A stretch of DNA of 64,000 bases from Apium graveolens (taxonomy: Eukaryota > Streptophyta > Magnoliopsida > Apiales > Apiaceae), in NCBI RefSeq assembly GCF_009905375.1, contig NC_133647.1:46310506-46374505 (forward strand). Reading direction: 5' to 3'. The notes under the pieces are model-generated. The model ran no database searches. It saw only the letters and a list, made by a program, of their open reading frames with translations, and was not told the origin of the DNA. The position numbers were made by a program, and so were the translations under genes. Positions 32,370 through 44,700 of this stretch are shown here, piece after piece (position 1 is the first letter of the stretch; the number at the start of each line of letters is the position of its first letter).

Positions 32370-32935
32370 TGTTAGGTCACACAACACTATAGAAGGGGGT
32401 TGAATATAGTGTTTATACAATTAAATCGATTTATCAACACAAGTATGTAACAGTAATCAAGTATATTAAATATAATAAAATATGTTACAATAGAACAGTT
32501 GTTCTCTCTCAGTGATGAACAATATCACTAAGAGCTGCTAGATTACAATGTATAATCTTCCTCGTGAATGATAACACATCTAGTGTAAACCCTAAGCTCT
32601 GTTTATATAGTACACAGTTACAAGATATCTTCTAATTGATATTGAATATGATTCTATCTCCTAAAATATATCAATCAGATATTATCTTCTACAAGTCTTC
32701 TAGTCTTCTAACTCTTCATGCATATCTTCTTTTGTTTTAGTCCAGATCCTCTCCTGTAAATCAGCCGCATTCCTTATCTGAAGTATCCCCACTTAAGTCC
32801 TGATATAAATCCTAACGGCCTTAAGTTCTGATATAAGTTCTGACTTCAGTAAGTCCTGATTTCCAGTAAGTCCTGATATTAAGTTCTGAAACTAAACACA
32901 ACAGATTAGACATGACATCACAAATATATCTAACA
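32370..32935 (-). repeat. Right (5') LTR of copia 2
   Basis: 566 bp, TGTTAG...CTAACA; 9 substitutions and one 1-bp indel from 9268-9832 by eye. Confidence 0.95.
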
Positions 32936-32940
32936 ATACT
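32936..32940. repeat. Right target site duplication of copia 2 (ATACT)
   Basis: ATACT after CTAACA; identical to 9263-9267. Confidence 0.95.
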
Positions 32941-33239
32941 TGTCAAGAAATGAAGATGGAAAAGGGAGCTGCAATCTGAAAGTTTATTTCAATAATCCTC
33001 AGTTATATTTCAGTCCTGATCATGAAGATGTCAGCTTAAGCTTTATGTTAATTGGTGATCTTGAAATAACTAAGAGTTCGCTTTCTAAATTAAGATCATC
33101 CATTTATCAGCTTGGAGAAGATACTGAAGAGAAGAAGGAGTTGAAGAAAAAGCTTGTCAAAGTCCTTCAAGACAAGGAAGAAGAAAGGTTAAACAGGTTT
33201 CTGGAAACAACTATCAGTTATGTTAGGATACTGAAGTAA
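32941..33239 (+). pseudogene. Element B post-pol ORF, 3' end
   Basis: Continuation of the ORF broken at 9267. Seen: SRNEDGKGSCNLKVYFNNPQLYF, then a helical C-terminus SLSKLRSSIYQLGEDTEEKKELKKKLVKVLQDKEEERL, equivalent to LRTAIYQIGSQDEELKQV in copia 2 and to the C-terminus of element A. The open frame starts one base before the junction relative to the frame left of copia 2, so a frameshift lies close to the insertion point. Stop TAA at 33237-33239. Confidence 0.75.
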
Positions 33240-33329
33240 GCCTTATTCCTTGTACATTTTTTAATTGGTTTTGGCATCATTGAGAATGGAATTTGTGCTT
33301 TATTACATTAAGCATAAATTGGGGGAGAT
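33240..33329 (+). other. Element B 3' spacer and polypurine tract
   Basis: Short AT-rich spacer, then TTGGGGGAGAT at 33319-33329 directly before the LTR start TGTTACG. Confidence 0.75.
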
Positions 33330-33802
33330 TGTTACGTGCTGATTCTCAATGATCAGGAAGAGCTCAGGATATGACTGTTTTGGATGTCATCAGGATTTGA
33401 TGCATCATCAGTATCTGCAGAACATCGGCATCTGAAGATAGTCTGTTATGAAGATTAAGTCTGTTCCTTATTTTGAGGGATGGATATCTGTTCGTTCTGA
33501 GTGATAGGACTTTGTGTATTCAGTTGAAGATATGTATCATTTTCTATTAGTAATTGACAATGCATATCCTAAACTGATTTGTAGTAGTTATGTATTATAT
33601 AAACACAGTTTAGGTCATCACATAGTGATTAACTTGAGCATTGTATGACCTAGCAGCTCTCAAGAATATCAGTATTATTTGAGAGAGTTTGTAACAGTTT
33701 TTATCAAAAATATAAAGAACTGCTCTATTTTTATACTTGTTCGAAATGTTTATACAATTGTATTCAACCCCCCTTAAACAATTGTATCATTATTGGGTAA
33801 CA
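33330..33802 (+). repeat. 3' LTR of element B
   Basis: Begins TGTTACGTGCTG, ends TTATTGGGTAACA; 473 bp. Contains TATATAAACACAG (about 33597) and the CCTAGCAGCTCT segment shared with the LTRs of element A and copia 2. The tail TTCAACCCCCCTTAAACAATTG is also family-typical. No 5' partner is in the window. Confidence 0.8.
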
Positions 33803-34284
33803 CATTATCATCCGTTGATAATCTATTCAGTCATTCGTTGATACTTACATATGAATATCCGTCGAAGTTATAACATATATCCATTTATCAGCTTATCCGT
33901 TGAGAATGACTTGAATGACAAGTCAGAGCTACGAGATAAATCAGAAGGTTCTGGTTTATAGGATCGTAATTGATTTAGATATGTATAAAAAGTAGAAGAG
34001 TTATACTGTAAAATATCTTGTAATTGATAGAGATTAATTATATCCATGTAGTATATAAACACATAATAGGTTATCACAATATAGGTGATAAGTGTTTAAC
34101 TCGAGTATTTGTATAACCTAGCAGCTCTTAAAAATATTGTTCTTGAGAAAGTTTTGTAACAGTTTATTAAAGATCAATATAAAATGTTATTTGATTCATC
34201 TGTGCTTACTTTACTTCCGTAATACATTGACTTGTTTAGTAATTGTATCCAACCCCCCTTAAATAATTACTTTACTGGGCAACA
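33803..34284 (+). repeat. Related older copia LTR fragment (LTR-C)
   Basis: Starts without a TG terminus directly after the element B LTR. Then it follows the same plan: TATATAAACACATAATAGG (about 34040), CCTAGCAGCTCT (about 34120), CAACCCCCCTTAAA and the end TACTGGGCAACA at 34284. It carries the word ATCCGTTGA/ATCCGTCGA three or four times in its first 110 bp. It is probably an older LTR into which element B inserted. Confidence 0.65.
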
Positions 34285-34412
34285 AACCTTTTATCACAAA
34301 AAATAAAGATATAATGAATTTTTAAAGAATAATCAATAAAATCATTATTAATAATCCAAATGTCTCTTAACATAAACATAATAGTGTTGTCTCTAAGGCA
34401 CAAATACTAACA
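34285..34412 (-). repeat. Fragment of the same LTR family as the solo LTR at 60099
   Basis: The stretch ending GTTGTCTCTAAGGCACAAATACTAACA (34398 back to about 34340) closely matches the right end of the solo LTR (61510-61581). The remainder of that LTR is missing. Confidence 0.55.
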
Positions 34413-35449
34413 ACATGAACTTCCGTGGTCATAGTTTCTTGATACTCGTATGTACCTAAACCATGCTGAGATCCAAAGATTCACATGAACCTGCACCTAG
34501 TATTCATCCATATGCAACCCATATTCTTTCCATTCCAGTCCATATATAATCAAAACCATCATACACAACTCCAAATTCGAGTTACGATCAAGTCCTAGCT
34601 AATTAGTTTTGAAGAAAAATTAGCACTTCCAAAATACCATCATGAGGAGTGCACCATCCACGACCCCCGGGTCCTTGTAGCAATTAAATGCATAAGGAAC
34701 CTTATATAATCCACAACTAGGTTCAAACAACCTTCACCTGAACCTCAAAACTTACACGAACATGCTATTTTAAGAAATAAGAGGGTGTCGTAGGTGAAAC
34801 GGCTACACATATAAAAAGCTTCCAATGAATACCATGTAACCCTTACTTGATGATGATTCTGTTATCCCTCTTCTAGTTTTTTTGAAGAACAATAGATTTA
34901 ATTTCAATAACAAAAAACCATACGACATCTACATAAATGATCAAGTCGAACAAACATAAAATGGATCAAATCATCGGTCTTCATGCAAGTCTTCGTGAAG
35001 AGACCATCAAGCGATATATTAAAGAGGATATATTTATATGTACCTATTTCATCACAATCCCAACGCGTTTGAGCTATTGACCATAAATTTAACCCAGTAT
35101 AAACATTCATCACTAAATCAGATTCAGCACTCACAATAAAGGAGGGAACAAACACACTCTCACCAAGAAGAGAAAACAAATTGAAATTTTAAATAAAAAT
35201 TTAGATCTGAAAGAAAGAAACTTAAAAAGAGATAATCATTTCACCCTCAAATCCAATATGTTTCGCTTGAATTCAAGATGAAAGAAAACCCAAGCTCCGA
35301 CAATTTGATCTAAAAACAAACCAAACAAACTAAATAGGTAAAGATTCTTACCTAAAAAGAAAGATTATTAAAAGGAATAAAAAAACAAAATAAATCAAAG
35401 GGTTTTCCGCCGGATAAACTGACGAAAGCCCCGCTAGAAGGAGGCTGAT
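34413..35449. other. Unassigned sequence left of copia 3
   Basis: About 1 kb. A minus-strand ORF of 91 aa (34904-35179) has no recognisable motif. Before the copia 3 insertion this sequence was contiguous with 58424 onward. I see no supported gene. Confidence 0.5.
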
Positions 35450-35454
35450 TTTTT
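35450..35454. repeat. Left target site duplication of copia 3 (TTTTT)
   Basis: Five T before TGTTATTCCC; five T follow the right LTR end at 58424-58428. Low complexity, but position and length fit. Confidence 0.75.
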
Positions 35455-36489
35455 TGTTATTCCCAAACAATGCAACAAGAATTACAGAAGGGAGGTTGAA
35501 TGTAATTCTGGCTTCTTTTCTAATTTTAAGAATGTTCTTACTTAATATATAACTGTGTTTGATTTTGCAAGAAGTGCGAAATGAAAGTAAAATAGAAATC
35601 AAAACACAAAGCAATAAAACACAAGGCTTTAAAACTTTCTGGTGGATTTGAAATTATCAACCAGAGATATATATATAAAGATGAGAACTCTGTGATGCTT
35701 GAATAGCATACAGCTGCTTACAAGTTGAACAACAAGAACAATTGAGAAATTCTTTACAAATTTTGCTTTCTCTATTTCTCTAGTTTTTCTTTCTAACTTG
35801 GATACTTTTTAACTTGCTACTCTTGGTTTATATATTACCAAGTTACATGATAGTAAGACAAGACAATAAGATAAACTAAATCTAGTCTAACTTCATGCTT
35901 CTACATTACTCTATCTAGCATCTTTGAATATCTTCATAGTTGCATGGAAATGGTAATGCTTCTTTATTTCCTAAGTCCTTCAATTAGGCTGCCACATTCC
36001 ATTTACAAACACCTGACGCATGTGACTGTGTTGTCACTGTCAACTGCTCTTTTGAATTTATGATCATCCGTCGGAACTATGTTGGTCATCCGTTGGGAGC
36101 CTTGTTGATTATCTATCGGGAGCCTTTATAGATCATCCGTCGGGAGTCTTTCTGTCACTTGACTCTATTTCACTTATACAGAATTACAAGACATCTTATA
36201 TTTACAATTAGCCAACCTATTCTGCATATCAATCTGGTAGTCAACATGACTCAAAGAATCCTACAACATCTACTCAACTAAAATATTGTTGTTTGCAGAA
36301 ATGTGCTACAATGTTTATTATTACATAAGATACACTCTCGATGGATGTTCAAAGGTCATCCATCAGAACTATAAAGATCATCCGTCGGGACTATTGTAGA
36401 ACATCCGTCGAGAGCTACAAAAACACTAAGTTAAATTTACTAAGATATTCTGCTCAACTTATCATCAAGTTCACAACATATTCCTAACA
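35455..36489 (-). repeat. Left (3') LTR of copia 3
   Basis: 1035 bp. It contains a minus-strand TATA box TATATAAA at 35827-35834 inside the inverted repeat CTTGGT...ACCAAG, and two clusters of the word TCATCCGTCGG (about 36063-36150 and 36335-36415). Confidence 0.92.
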
Positions 36490-36503
36490 ATCTCCCCCAA
36501 TTT
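36490..36503 (-). other. Polypurine tract of copia 3
   Basis: Minus strand AATTGGGGGAGATT immediately before the 3' LTR start TGTTAGGAATATG. Confidence 0.85.
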
Positions 36504-36609
36504 ATGTCTACTGGTATTGTAGCCATAAATTAAGAGAAACTTGATGATAACAAAACACCCTAAATGTACAAATTGAATTATGGTAGATAAAACTAGTAAA
36601 GGCTACAGT

Positions 36610-39600
36610 TTATTTGAAAATTGAATAAAGTAAAGTGTTCAAAGAGTTCCCATAATCATTATCAAGTTGCTCCTCTAGTCTGAGCAGATGTTTTCTATTT
36701 CCTTGATTGTCTTGATATCTTCCCAAGCTTCCAGTTGTTTCTTCTATTTGATTTTGGAGTTGTCTGTGAAATTTAAATTCTTCAGCATTTGATAGATCCA
36801 GCTTTCCTTGCATTTCCAATAGAATCTCATTGCTTGAGATGCTCAAATTGTCATCCATTCTGAAGAATCTCCTAACACCTTTATCATCCATGAATTCCAT
36901 CAGCCAATAAGGCCTCAAGTGCACTATATTTCCTGTGAAGGGAATTGATAGAGTCTTTGGGAGTGTATTTGAGGCTTTTCTGCTCCTTATTTCTTCTATC
37001 TTCTTTAGAACCAATTTCTTGGCAGTCACATTGAATCCAAAATTTTTCTTGAAAGATGAGAAGATCTTTATCAGAACAGTACAATTTTCTTGAAGAATCC
37101 TGTAAAGGGGCCATATGATCTCTTTCCCACCCTTGTATTTGAACACCAGTCTTTCAGGAAGATTTCTGTGAGCATCAATTCCCCTTACTTTTTCTAATTC
37201 ATCCATGTAGAGATTGATATCTGAAAATTCCTTGATATCACAGATGTATAGAAGATCTCCCTTGTTGATAGTTGGTTGAGCTTTGGTTAAGGTTTTGGTT
37301 TTGAGTTTCACAGGCTTGACCTTCTTGATTGCTCTTGTCTTTGTCTTCTTTAGGTTGTTAAAGATTGGTAAATTAAGCTCAGGAAGAGGCAAACTATCCC
37401 AGTCTATAGGCTCATCCTTGGGAACTATTGGCTCACCATGTAAGTTCTTTGTAGGATCCACCTTAAATTCATCATACACTACTGAGGGCTTGGATGTTTA
37501 AGTTGAAGTTGTAGACTGTTTGGGAATGTAATCTTCCATCTTGTCATCATCAAAATCCAACATTCTTTTGGGAAAGATTTTGTATCTGAACTTCCTTTTC
37601 TGTTGAGGTTCCATGTGCATTTTCTGATCTAGATCTTCAGCTACCACAGGTTGTTTCTCATAAATCCCAGTTGCAGTTTTCACAGCTTGAAGCTTGGCTA
37701 CTATATCAGCTTGCTTTTTATTCTGTTTGAGTTTCTTAGCATCTAAAGTAGCTTACTTCTTTTCTTGCTTAATTCTTTCCGTTTCTTCCTTCTTTGCTTC
37801 TGCAAACTGAGGATGTCCAGCCACCATATATATTTCTTTCACATTCCTGTAAACTTAGCAATTCTTCTCTTTAGCACTGAGTCAGTTGGATCTTTGAAGA
37901 ATACAAAGGACCTTGCCAACAGTTTCTTTTCATCTAGACTTGGAGTCTCAAACATAAGGTCTAGGGGATTCTTGTCAGATGACGTTGGATAATTTATTTT
38001 GGGCTTCAAAACCAATTTGGCTTTTGGAGACTTTATACATGAAGGTTGACCCTTCTCCAAATTACCCAAACTCATTTCATTCATAGAAATTTGGCTCAAT
38101 TGAGAGAAGTGAGAAAAGATCTTATCTTTCTTCTCAATTGGACCAAACTTCTTCTAGATTTCTTCATTAATTTGCTTCCATTTATCATCCAGCTCTTTCT
38201 TAACTGCTGCTATATCAATCTTTTTCAATTTGTCACTTGATTCTAGCTTTGCTGTTGCTAGATTGATTAGATCAATGCTATCCATAGATGGTGGCTTATA
38301 GAAAGCAATTGCTAGCACAATCACTTTACTGACTTGAATCTTGAGTATTTTCTCCCCTCCCTCTGACTAACTGGGATGATAGAATCTTTCTCCCCCTTTT
38401 TGTTAGCATCAAGTTGAGTAGAGGTAGAGAGTTGTGTAGCCACCAACTGTTGGAGCAGACCAGATTGAGCTTCCTGATTTGCAAGTATTTTGGCCAATGA
38501 CTTCTCCACATTTGTCAGTCTAGAGTCCATGGCCTCAACCTTTCTGTTCAAATCAGCTTCCTTCTTAGCTTTTGAGTTATTTCAGTCATAGTGGTTCCTA
38601 GAAGTCTAGCATCCAACCTTGCTACAAAATCTTGTTTGACATCAGAAATTTATTGCTTGATTTTATCCACATTTTGACTGTGTTGGAGAGCCTGAATCTT
38701 GTGCAGCTGTAGAGATTCCAGGTGTGCCTTGAGTAACCTTTTTGTGCTAGCACTTATGGATGCTTAAATTATTGTTTGGATGTCATGAATAAGATTGAAT
38801 AAGGTGGATTGGAGATGTGAATATGAACATTCTTTCGTTAGCATCCAAGAAGAAATGTCTGCATTTACCCCTATGCTAATGTTATCATCCTCATCATCCT
38901 CACCATCATCCCCAAATGATTCTTCAGCCAATTCAAAGTCAGTACCAGCTGTGGAAGGCATAGCAGTTATGGCATCCTTGGCCCTTTGCATTGAAGCAGA
39001 AGTATGCACCAAGTTTAGCATCCTTTCAGTAGCCACGTTGTCTTGTTTAGCTAAAGCTTGATATGCTAATATAGGGTGAGCAAATGCCTCAGCTTCATAA
39101 GAAATAGAGTCTAAGACAGCTTGATATTCTTGCTGAAATAACTTATCAGCCTCATTGACATCCATTAACTCACTTATAATGGGCTCTTCCCAAAGTTCAA
39201 TACCTGCCTTTCCCTCATATTCTCTATATTCTTGCATCAAGGGATCCCCTTGGCTCACCACCCTCACACCCTCACCTTCACCAACTGAGGTGGAACTCCC
39301 ATCACTCACTTTTTCCAGGCTGGAAGAATAGTCTGCATGATTTCTCTCTTTTCCTCTCCTTTTGCCTGAGAGCAACTCAACCTCTCACTCTGTTCACTCC
39401 ATTCCTTCAATCCTAGGATTGATTGTACAACTACTAACTCATCTACACTTGAAACAGTTTTTGAAAATTCAGCTTATGTAGTGAGTACCAACGGATGAGG
39501 AATATCCGTCGGGGTAGTAGTTAGGATAGCCAACGGATGACTGCTGTTAGGCACATCCGTCGGGACACAATCACTAGCCGACGGATGAACAATTTCCACC

Positions 39601-41248
39601 ATAATGGAGGAAATGATAGAGTTTGGAGTTGAAACTATTATGGGTGTTGTGCAGATTGATGATAATTTGGGCACAGAAGTCTCAACAGTTCTTGAAAGAA
39701 TTGGCAAGTGAGCCAACAAATCATCTAAAAGATGATGCTCACTTGCACTGAATTTTGGCTTCTCCAACAGAGTTAAAGAAGGAGAATCAAGAGGCGATGT
39801 ATGAATTATGTCCACATCCAGAGAATTGGTGGGAGAGTTTTGTGTGTTTGGTGCTTCTATTGTTAAAGATTTTGGCTGTGACTCCACATTTATTGGAGCC
39901 ACATCAAACTGAATTTGAGAAGGTGTAGTGACTGTCTTTAGCTGCAGTTTGTACTGTGTGTGATCCCTGTGCATCCCCAAGTTTTTTAGCTTTTTTCTTT
40001 CTTGTTTAAGTTTGGGTTGAATCTGTGTCCCTAACCCTTTTGGCCTGTGCTCCTGGTTGGGAGCTTGTTTCAATAGTAGCATCCTTTTGGGAGGATGAAA
40101 CTAGAGATGTGCTAATTTCCTTATTAAGCACCACAATTTGTTGAGAAACTGTGGTATGGCTAGGTTTGGGTACACTCACCTCACCATCCTTATTCTTAGG
40201 GTTTTTTATGTTCACCATGTCCCTCACCAACCTTACCACCCTTCACACTCCCCTCTTTAGTTTTGATGGCTTTTGAAACTGGCATCTTTTGAGAGACACC
40301 GGAGTGTGATTTCTTTGATTTGATTTTTGAAGTTTTGGATTTTGTAGCTTGGGTAGGCATTTGTTGGGTCAGTGACATAGATGTCATAGCCACAGTCAAT
40401 GGCAAAGAAACTTGAGAGATGGAAGGAGTAGAGACAGAAGTATTTACCTCACCTACCTGAGAACCCACCATGATAGGAAAATAAACAAGGGGCACTTCCT
40501 TGTGGTGATCAGCACTGTTTAAATCTGCAATTACTCTTCTTTCTTGAACCCAACAATCCATTTTGTTGGTTGGGTTATCATAAAGAATCTAGCATAATAA
40601 ACATGCATATACCTCTTTATAATCTTCAATCTAGCATAATAAACATGCCTAGACCTCTTTATAATCTTCCCTAACTTGAAACCCAACTCAAACATGATAG
40701 CATCACTAAAATTATAGTAATTATCAGTAAGAAACATGTAGAGTATGTTAAGCATAGCAGTATTGATAGAATCAAAGTTATTTATTTTACCAGAAAACAC
40801 CTTGGTAACTACGTCACACAGAAAACTTCACTCTTTTCTAAGACCTAGTCTCCTAATCTCACTTATTTTAGTGGTAGGAAGAGCATATCCATTAGAATTA
40901 AGCAAGTTAACTAAATCAGCATCTGTATGTGGGTTAGTAGTATTATTATCTGGAATTTTAAAGCATGCTTGGATAGTATCACTGTTAATGCAGAATTCTT
41001 TACCTTTGATGGAGAGAGTTATTATTTTGTCAGTTGCTTGATATACAACAGTGGTCCACATCTCTTCAACAACTTCAGTAGATTGTGGGTGATTCCAGCA
41101 TGGCATAACCAAGCTTGCATCCCTTCACAAAATCCATCATTTTGTGATAATCCTCAGAGGCTGGAATTTCTTTGTTCACAAGAGCTACGAAATTGTTCTT
41201 CTCATAAATGAATCCTGACTGAGACATGATCTTGACTACTGGTGCCAT
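36610..41248 (-). pseudogene. Copia 3 post-pol ORF (many frameshifts)
   Basis: Starts at the ATG at 41248 (MAPVVKIMSQSGFIYEKNNFVALVNKEIPASEDYHKM), matching the MAPKDLIF...NNYMAILSKDEAPSE start of copia 2. Open pieces in several frames follow: the N-terminal domain (41248-40531, RRLGLRKEWSFLCDVVTKVFSGK), a Pro/Ser/Thr linker (40561-39474), an acidic region (39375-38764), a coiled coil (38551-38321, NVEKSLAKILANQEAQSGLLQQL) ending LDANKKGEK, and the C-terminal part (38099-36610) with YICDIKEFSDINLYMDELEKVRGI and FRMDDNLSISSNEILLEMQGKLDL. No TSDxAQV peptides are seen here. Intact length would be near 1,500 aa. Function unknown. Confidence 0.7.
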
Positions 41249-41785
41249 TGTTAAAGCAAGGAAATTTGCAGAGAGAAAGAGGATTTTGCTTTGAGAAAGA
41301 CGAGAGCAGTACATTGCAATAGAGAAAGATAAAAGCTAAAATAAACTTGAAGTAGGGATTTCATGTATTCTCAGATAAAATGGGATAAAAATTAAAGGTA
41401 AAAATTAAAGACCCAATGAGAATTTCCCAAAATAGCCGTTTAAAAGTAAAATAAACTATCAAAATTCTGTCAATTATCCGTCATGATATACTTACAGATT
41501 GTAAGTATATCCGATGGATAATGTTCAGAACTTTAACGGCTAAGATGTAGACAATTCGACGAATGAGAATAAAGCAATTATCCGTCGGGTTTAAAATAAT
41601 CCAGAAAAGTAATTGATTTTTACCAAGCTATTCTATTTCGACGGATGATCAAATTCGGTGGATAAGGAACATCCGTCGAGATGTAAAATTTGACTTAGCC
41701 AAATTTTCTTCCAAAACAGAAAAATCAATTAAATTTCTGGCTGTATTTCGACTTGCAAAATTATCACAAATAATTTAAGAATAAT
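41249..41785 (-). other. Spacer between pol and post-pol ORF of copia 3
   Basis: Contains a CT-rich leader on the minus strand just before the ATG (about 41340-41250), no clear TATA box, and five to six copies of the word ATCCGTCG/CGACGGAT or close variants between 41470 and 41690. Confidence 0.65.
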
Positions 41786-44700
41786 TAGATATACCTAGCT
41801 CACTTACCAACCTAGTGAAGTTGGATTCATCAAGTGGTTTGGTAAAGATATCTGCAAGTTGCTTCTCACTTGGAACAAAATGAAGTTCCACAGTACCATT
41901 CATTACATGTTCCCTAATGAAGTGATACTTGATGTTTTTGTGCTTTGTTCTTGAATGTTGTACTGGATTTTCAGTAATGGCAATTGCACTGCACTTATGT
42001 TATCACGGAATATAGTAATTTTGTCCACTTGCAGACCATAGTCCAATAATTGATTTTTCATCCATAAAATTTGTGCATAGCAACTGCCATCAGCAATATA
42101 TTCAGCCTCAGCTGTAGAAGAGACTGAATTTTTCTTTTTACTGAACCAATATACTAGCTTGTTTCCTAGAAATTGCCATGTTCATGTAGTGCTTTTTCTA
42201 TCAATCTTGCATTCTGCATAGTCTGCATCTGAATAACCAGTTAGATCAAAACCAGAATCTCTAGTGTACCAAATGCCAAATTTTGGTATTCTCTTGAGAT
42301 ATCTGAAAATTCTCTTTATAGCTATTAAATGAGATTCCCAAGGATCAGCCTAAAATGTAGCACAAGGACAAGTAGTAAACATTATATCTGGCCTGCTAGC
42401 TGTTAAATACAAAAGTGAGCCAACTATGCCTCTATAGCTTGAAATATCCACAGACTTTTCAGTAGTGTTTAATTCAAGTTTAGTTGCAGTAGCCATGCGA
42501 GTTTTTGCAGATTTGTAATCTATTAAATCAAACATCTTTAAAATATCATAAATATATTTGGTTTGACTAATGAATATTCTATCACTAACTTGCTTAACTT
42601 GTAAACCAAGAAAGTAAGTTAGTTCTCCCATCATGCTCATTTCATACTTACTTTGCATCAATTTGGCAAACATTTTGCAAAGTTTTTCATCTGTAGAGCC
42701 AAATATAATATCATCTACATAAATCTGAAGAAGTATACTAGAGCCATTAACATTTCTAAAGAATAAAGTTTTGTCAACAGTACCTCTTGTGAAGTGATTT
42801 TCTAAGAAAAACTTTGACAAAGTATCATACCAGGCTCTAGGTGCTTGCTTCAATCCATAAAGTGATTTCAAAAGATAGTACACATATTCTGGAAAATTTG
42901 GATCTTCAAAAATGGGAGGTTGACTGACATAGACTTCCTCCTCTAAATCTCCATTCCAAAAGGCACTTTTGACATCCATTTAATATACTTTGAAATTGGC
43001 ATGGGCTGCTTAGGCTAAGAAAATTTTGATGGCTTCAAGTCTTGCAATAGGAGCAAATGTCTCATCAAAATCAATTCTTTCTTGTTGAAAGTAGCCCTTA
43101 GCAACCAATCTAGCTTTGTTCCTAATAACTATGCCATTTTCATCTACCTTATTTCTAAATACCCACTTGGTGTCAATTGGATTATTTCATTTAGGCTTGG
43201 GTACCAGCTTCCATACCTTGTTCCTTTCAAATTGGTTTAGCTCCTCCTGTATAGGTAGAATCCAATCAGGATCCAACAGAGCTTCTTCTACCTTCTTTGG
43301 TTCTTCCTTTGAGAGAAAAATGCTATATAGACATTCTTCTTGAGTTGCTTTTCTTGTTTGAACTCTAGAAGATGCATCACCAATAATGAGCTCAAAAGGG
43401 TGATCTCTAGTCCATTTTCTCTGTTGTGGTAGATTAGCTCTTGATGAAGAGGCCTCATCAATGTCTTGATGTGTGACTGAGTTTTGATTAGAAGAAACTC
43501 CCCCTAAGTTTGTGAGTCTTTAATTTGAAGAAGGATTTCTTTCTATAAGTGATCTGTTTTGACTCTCAGCTTCCCTCATTGTTTTGACGGATGATGCACT
43601 TCGTATCCCGACGGATGAAGCTGATTGTCTATCGACGGATGATGCATTATGTAACTCGACTAATGCTGAATTTTGTGCATCATTGGAGATAGATTTTTTA
43701 GCATTATCCTTAGCCACTGTTTCTTGATCACTATCATCATCACTGTCATCACTAATCATCTCAACATTATCAAATTTGAGGCTATCCTGGAAACCTTCAT
43801 CTTTTAGTCCTTCAATCTTCTTATCATCAAACACAACATGTACAGATTCCATGACAATGTTTGTTCTGAGATTGTAGACTTTATATGCTTTTCCAACAGC
43901 ATATCCAACAAAAATTCCTTCATCTGCTTTGTCATCAAACTTTCCATGTTGTTCAGTTTGATTCCTTAGAATGTAGCATTTCATCTAAAGACATGAAGAA
44001 AAATTAGAGTTGGCTTCCTATTCTTGAATATCTGATATGGAGTCATGCCTTTTGCTTGATTGATCAAGGAGATATTCTGAGTATAACAAGTTGTATTCAC
44101 AGCTTCTTCCCAAAAGTAAGTTGGCATCCTTGATTCTTCAAGCATAGTTCTTGCAGCTTCAATGATGATCTATTATTCCTTTCCACTACACCATTTTGTT
44201 GTGGAGTTCTTGCTGCAAAAAACTCATGCATGATTCCATACTCTTCACAAAATACTCTCATCACAGAATTCTTGAACTTAGTTCCATTGTCACTCCTGAT
44301 TCTTCTAACCTTGAAGTCAGGATGATTGTTAACTTGCCTTATGTGATTGGTGATGATTTCACTAGCCTCATCTTAGGACTTTAGAAAATATGTCCAAGAG
44401 AACTTTGAAAAATCATCCATAATTACTATGCAATATCTCTTCTTTGAGATAGACAACACATTTACTGGTCCAAACAAGTCCATATGAAGTAACTATAAAG
44501 GTTCTTCAATAGATGATTCAAGCTTCTTTTTTAATGATGCTTTAATCTGCTTTCCTTTCTAGAAGACATCACACAATCCATCCTTTGAAAACTCTACTTG
44601 AGGAATACATCTAACCAATTCTTTCTTGACAAGCTCATTCATGGTCTTGAAGTTTAGATGGGACAACTTCTTGTGCCATAACCAACTTTTATCCTGACTT

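Larger units (their letters stand above)
9268..32935 (-). mobile_element. Copia 2: nearly full-length SIRE-like Ty1/copia retrotransposon, minus strand, carrying a nested Athila
   Basis: It is bounded by two 565/566-bp LTRs with TGTTAG...CTAACA ends and a perfect TSD (ATACT). Reading on the minus strand: right LTR (5'), tRNA-iMet PBS, gag (about 32314-29970), pol (29956-26599), a 1.5-kb spacer, a large post-pol ORF (25034-9970) and PPT next to the left LTR (3'). The post-pol ORF is interrupted by the 11.2-kb Athila element at 12227-23446; without it, copia 2 is about 12.4 kb. By eye the LTRs differ by 9 substitutions and 1 indel. Several stops and frameshifts make it defective. The SIRE label rests on the extra ORF and size, not on a phylogeny. 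Confidence 0.9.

Noticed and set aside
34904..35179. 91-aa minus-strand ORF in unassigned sequence
   Set aside because: No recognisable domain and no promoter or intron signals that would support a gene; it could be part of an old transposon but I cannot show this.
9970..41248. Calling the post-pol ORFs envelope genes
   Set aside because: No signal peptide, fusion segment or membrane anchor can be seen in any of the pieces; position alone is not enough.
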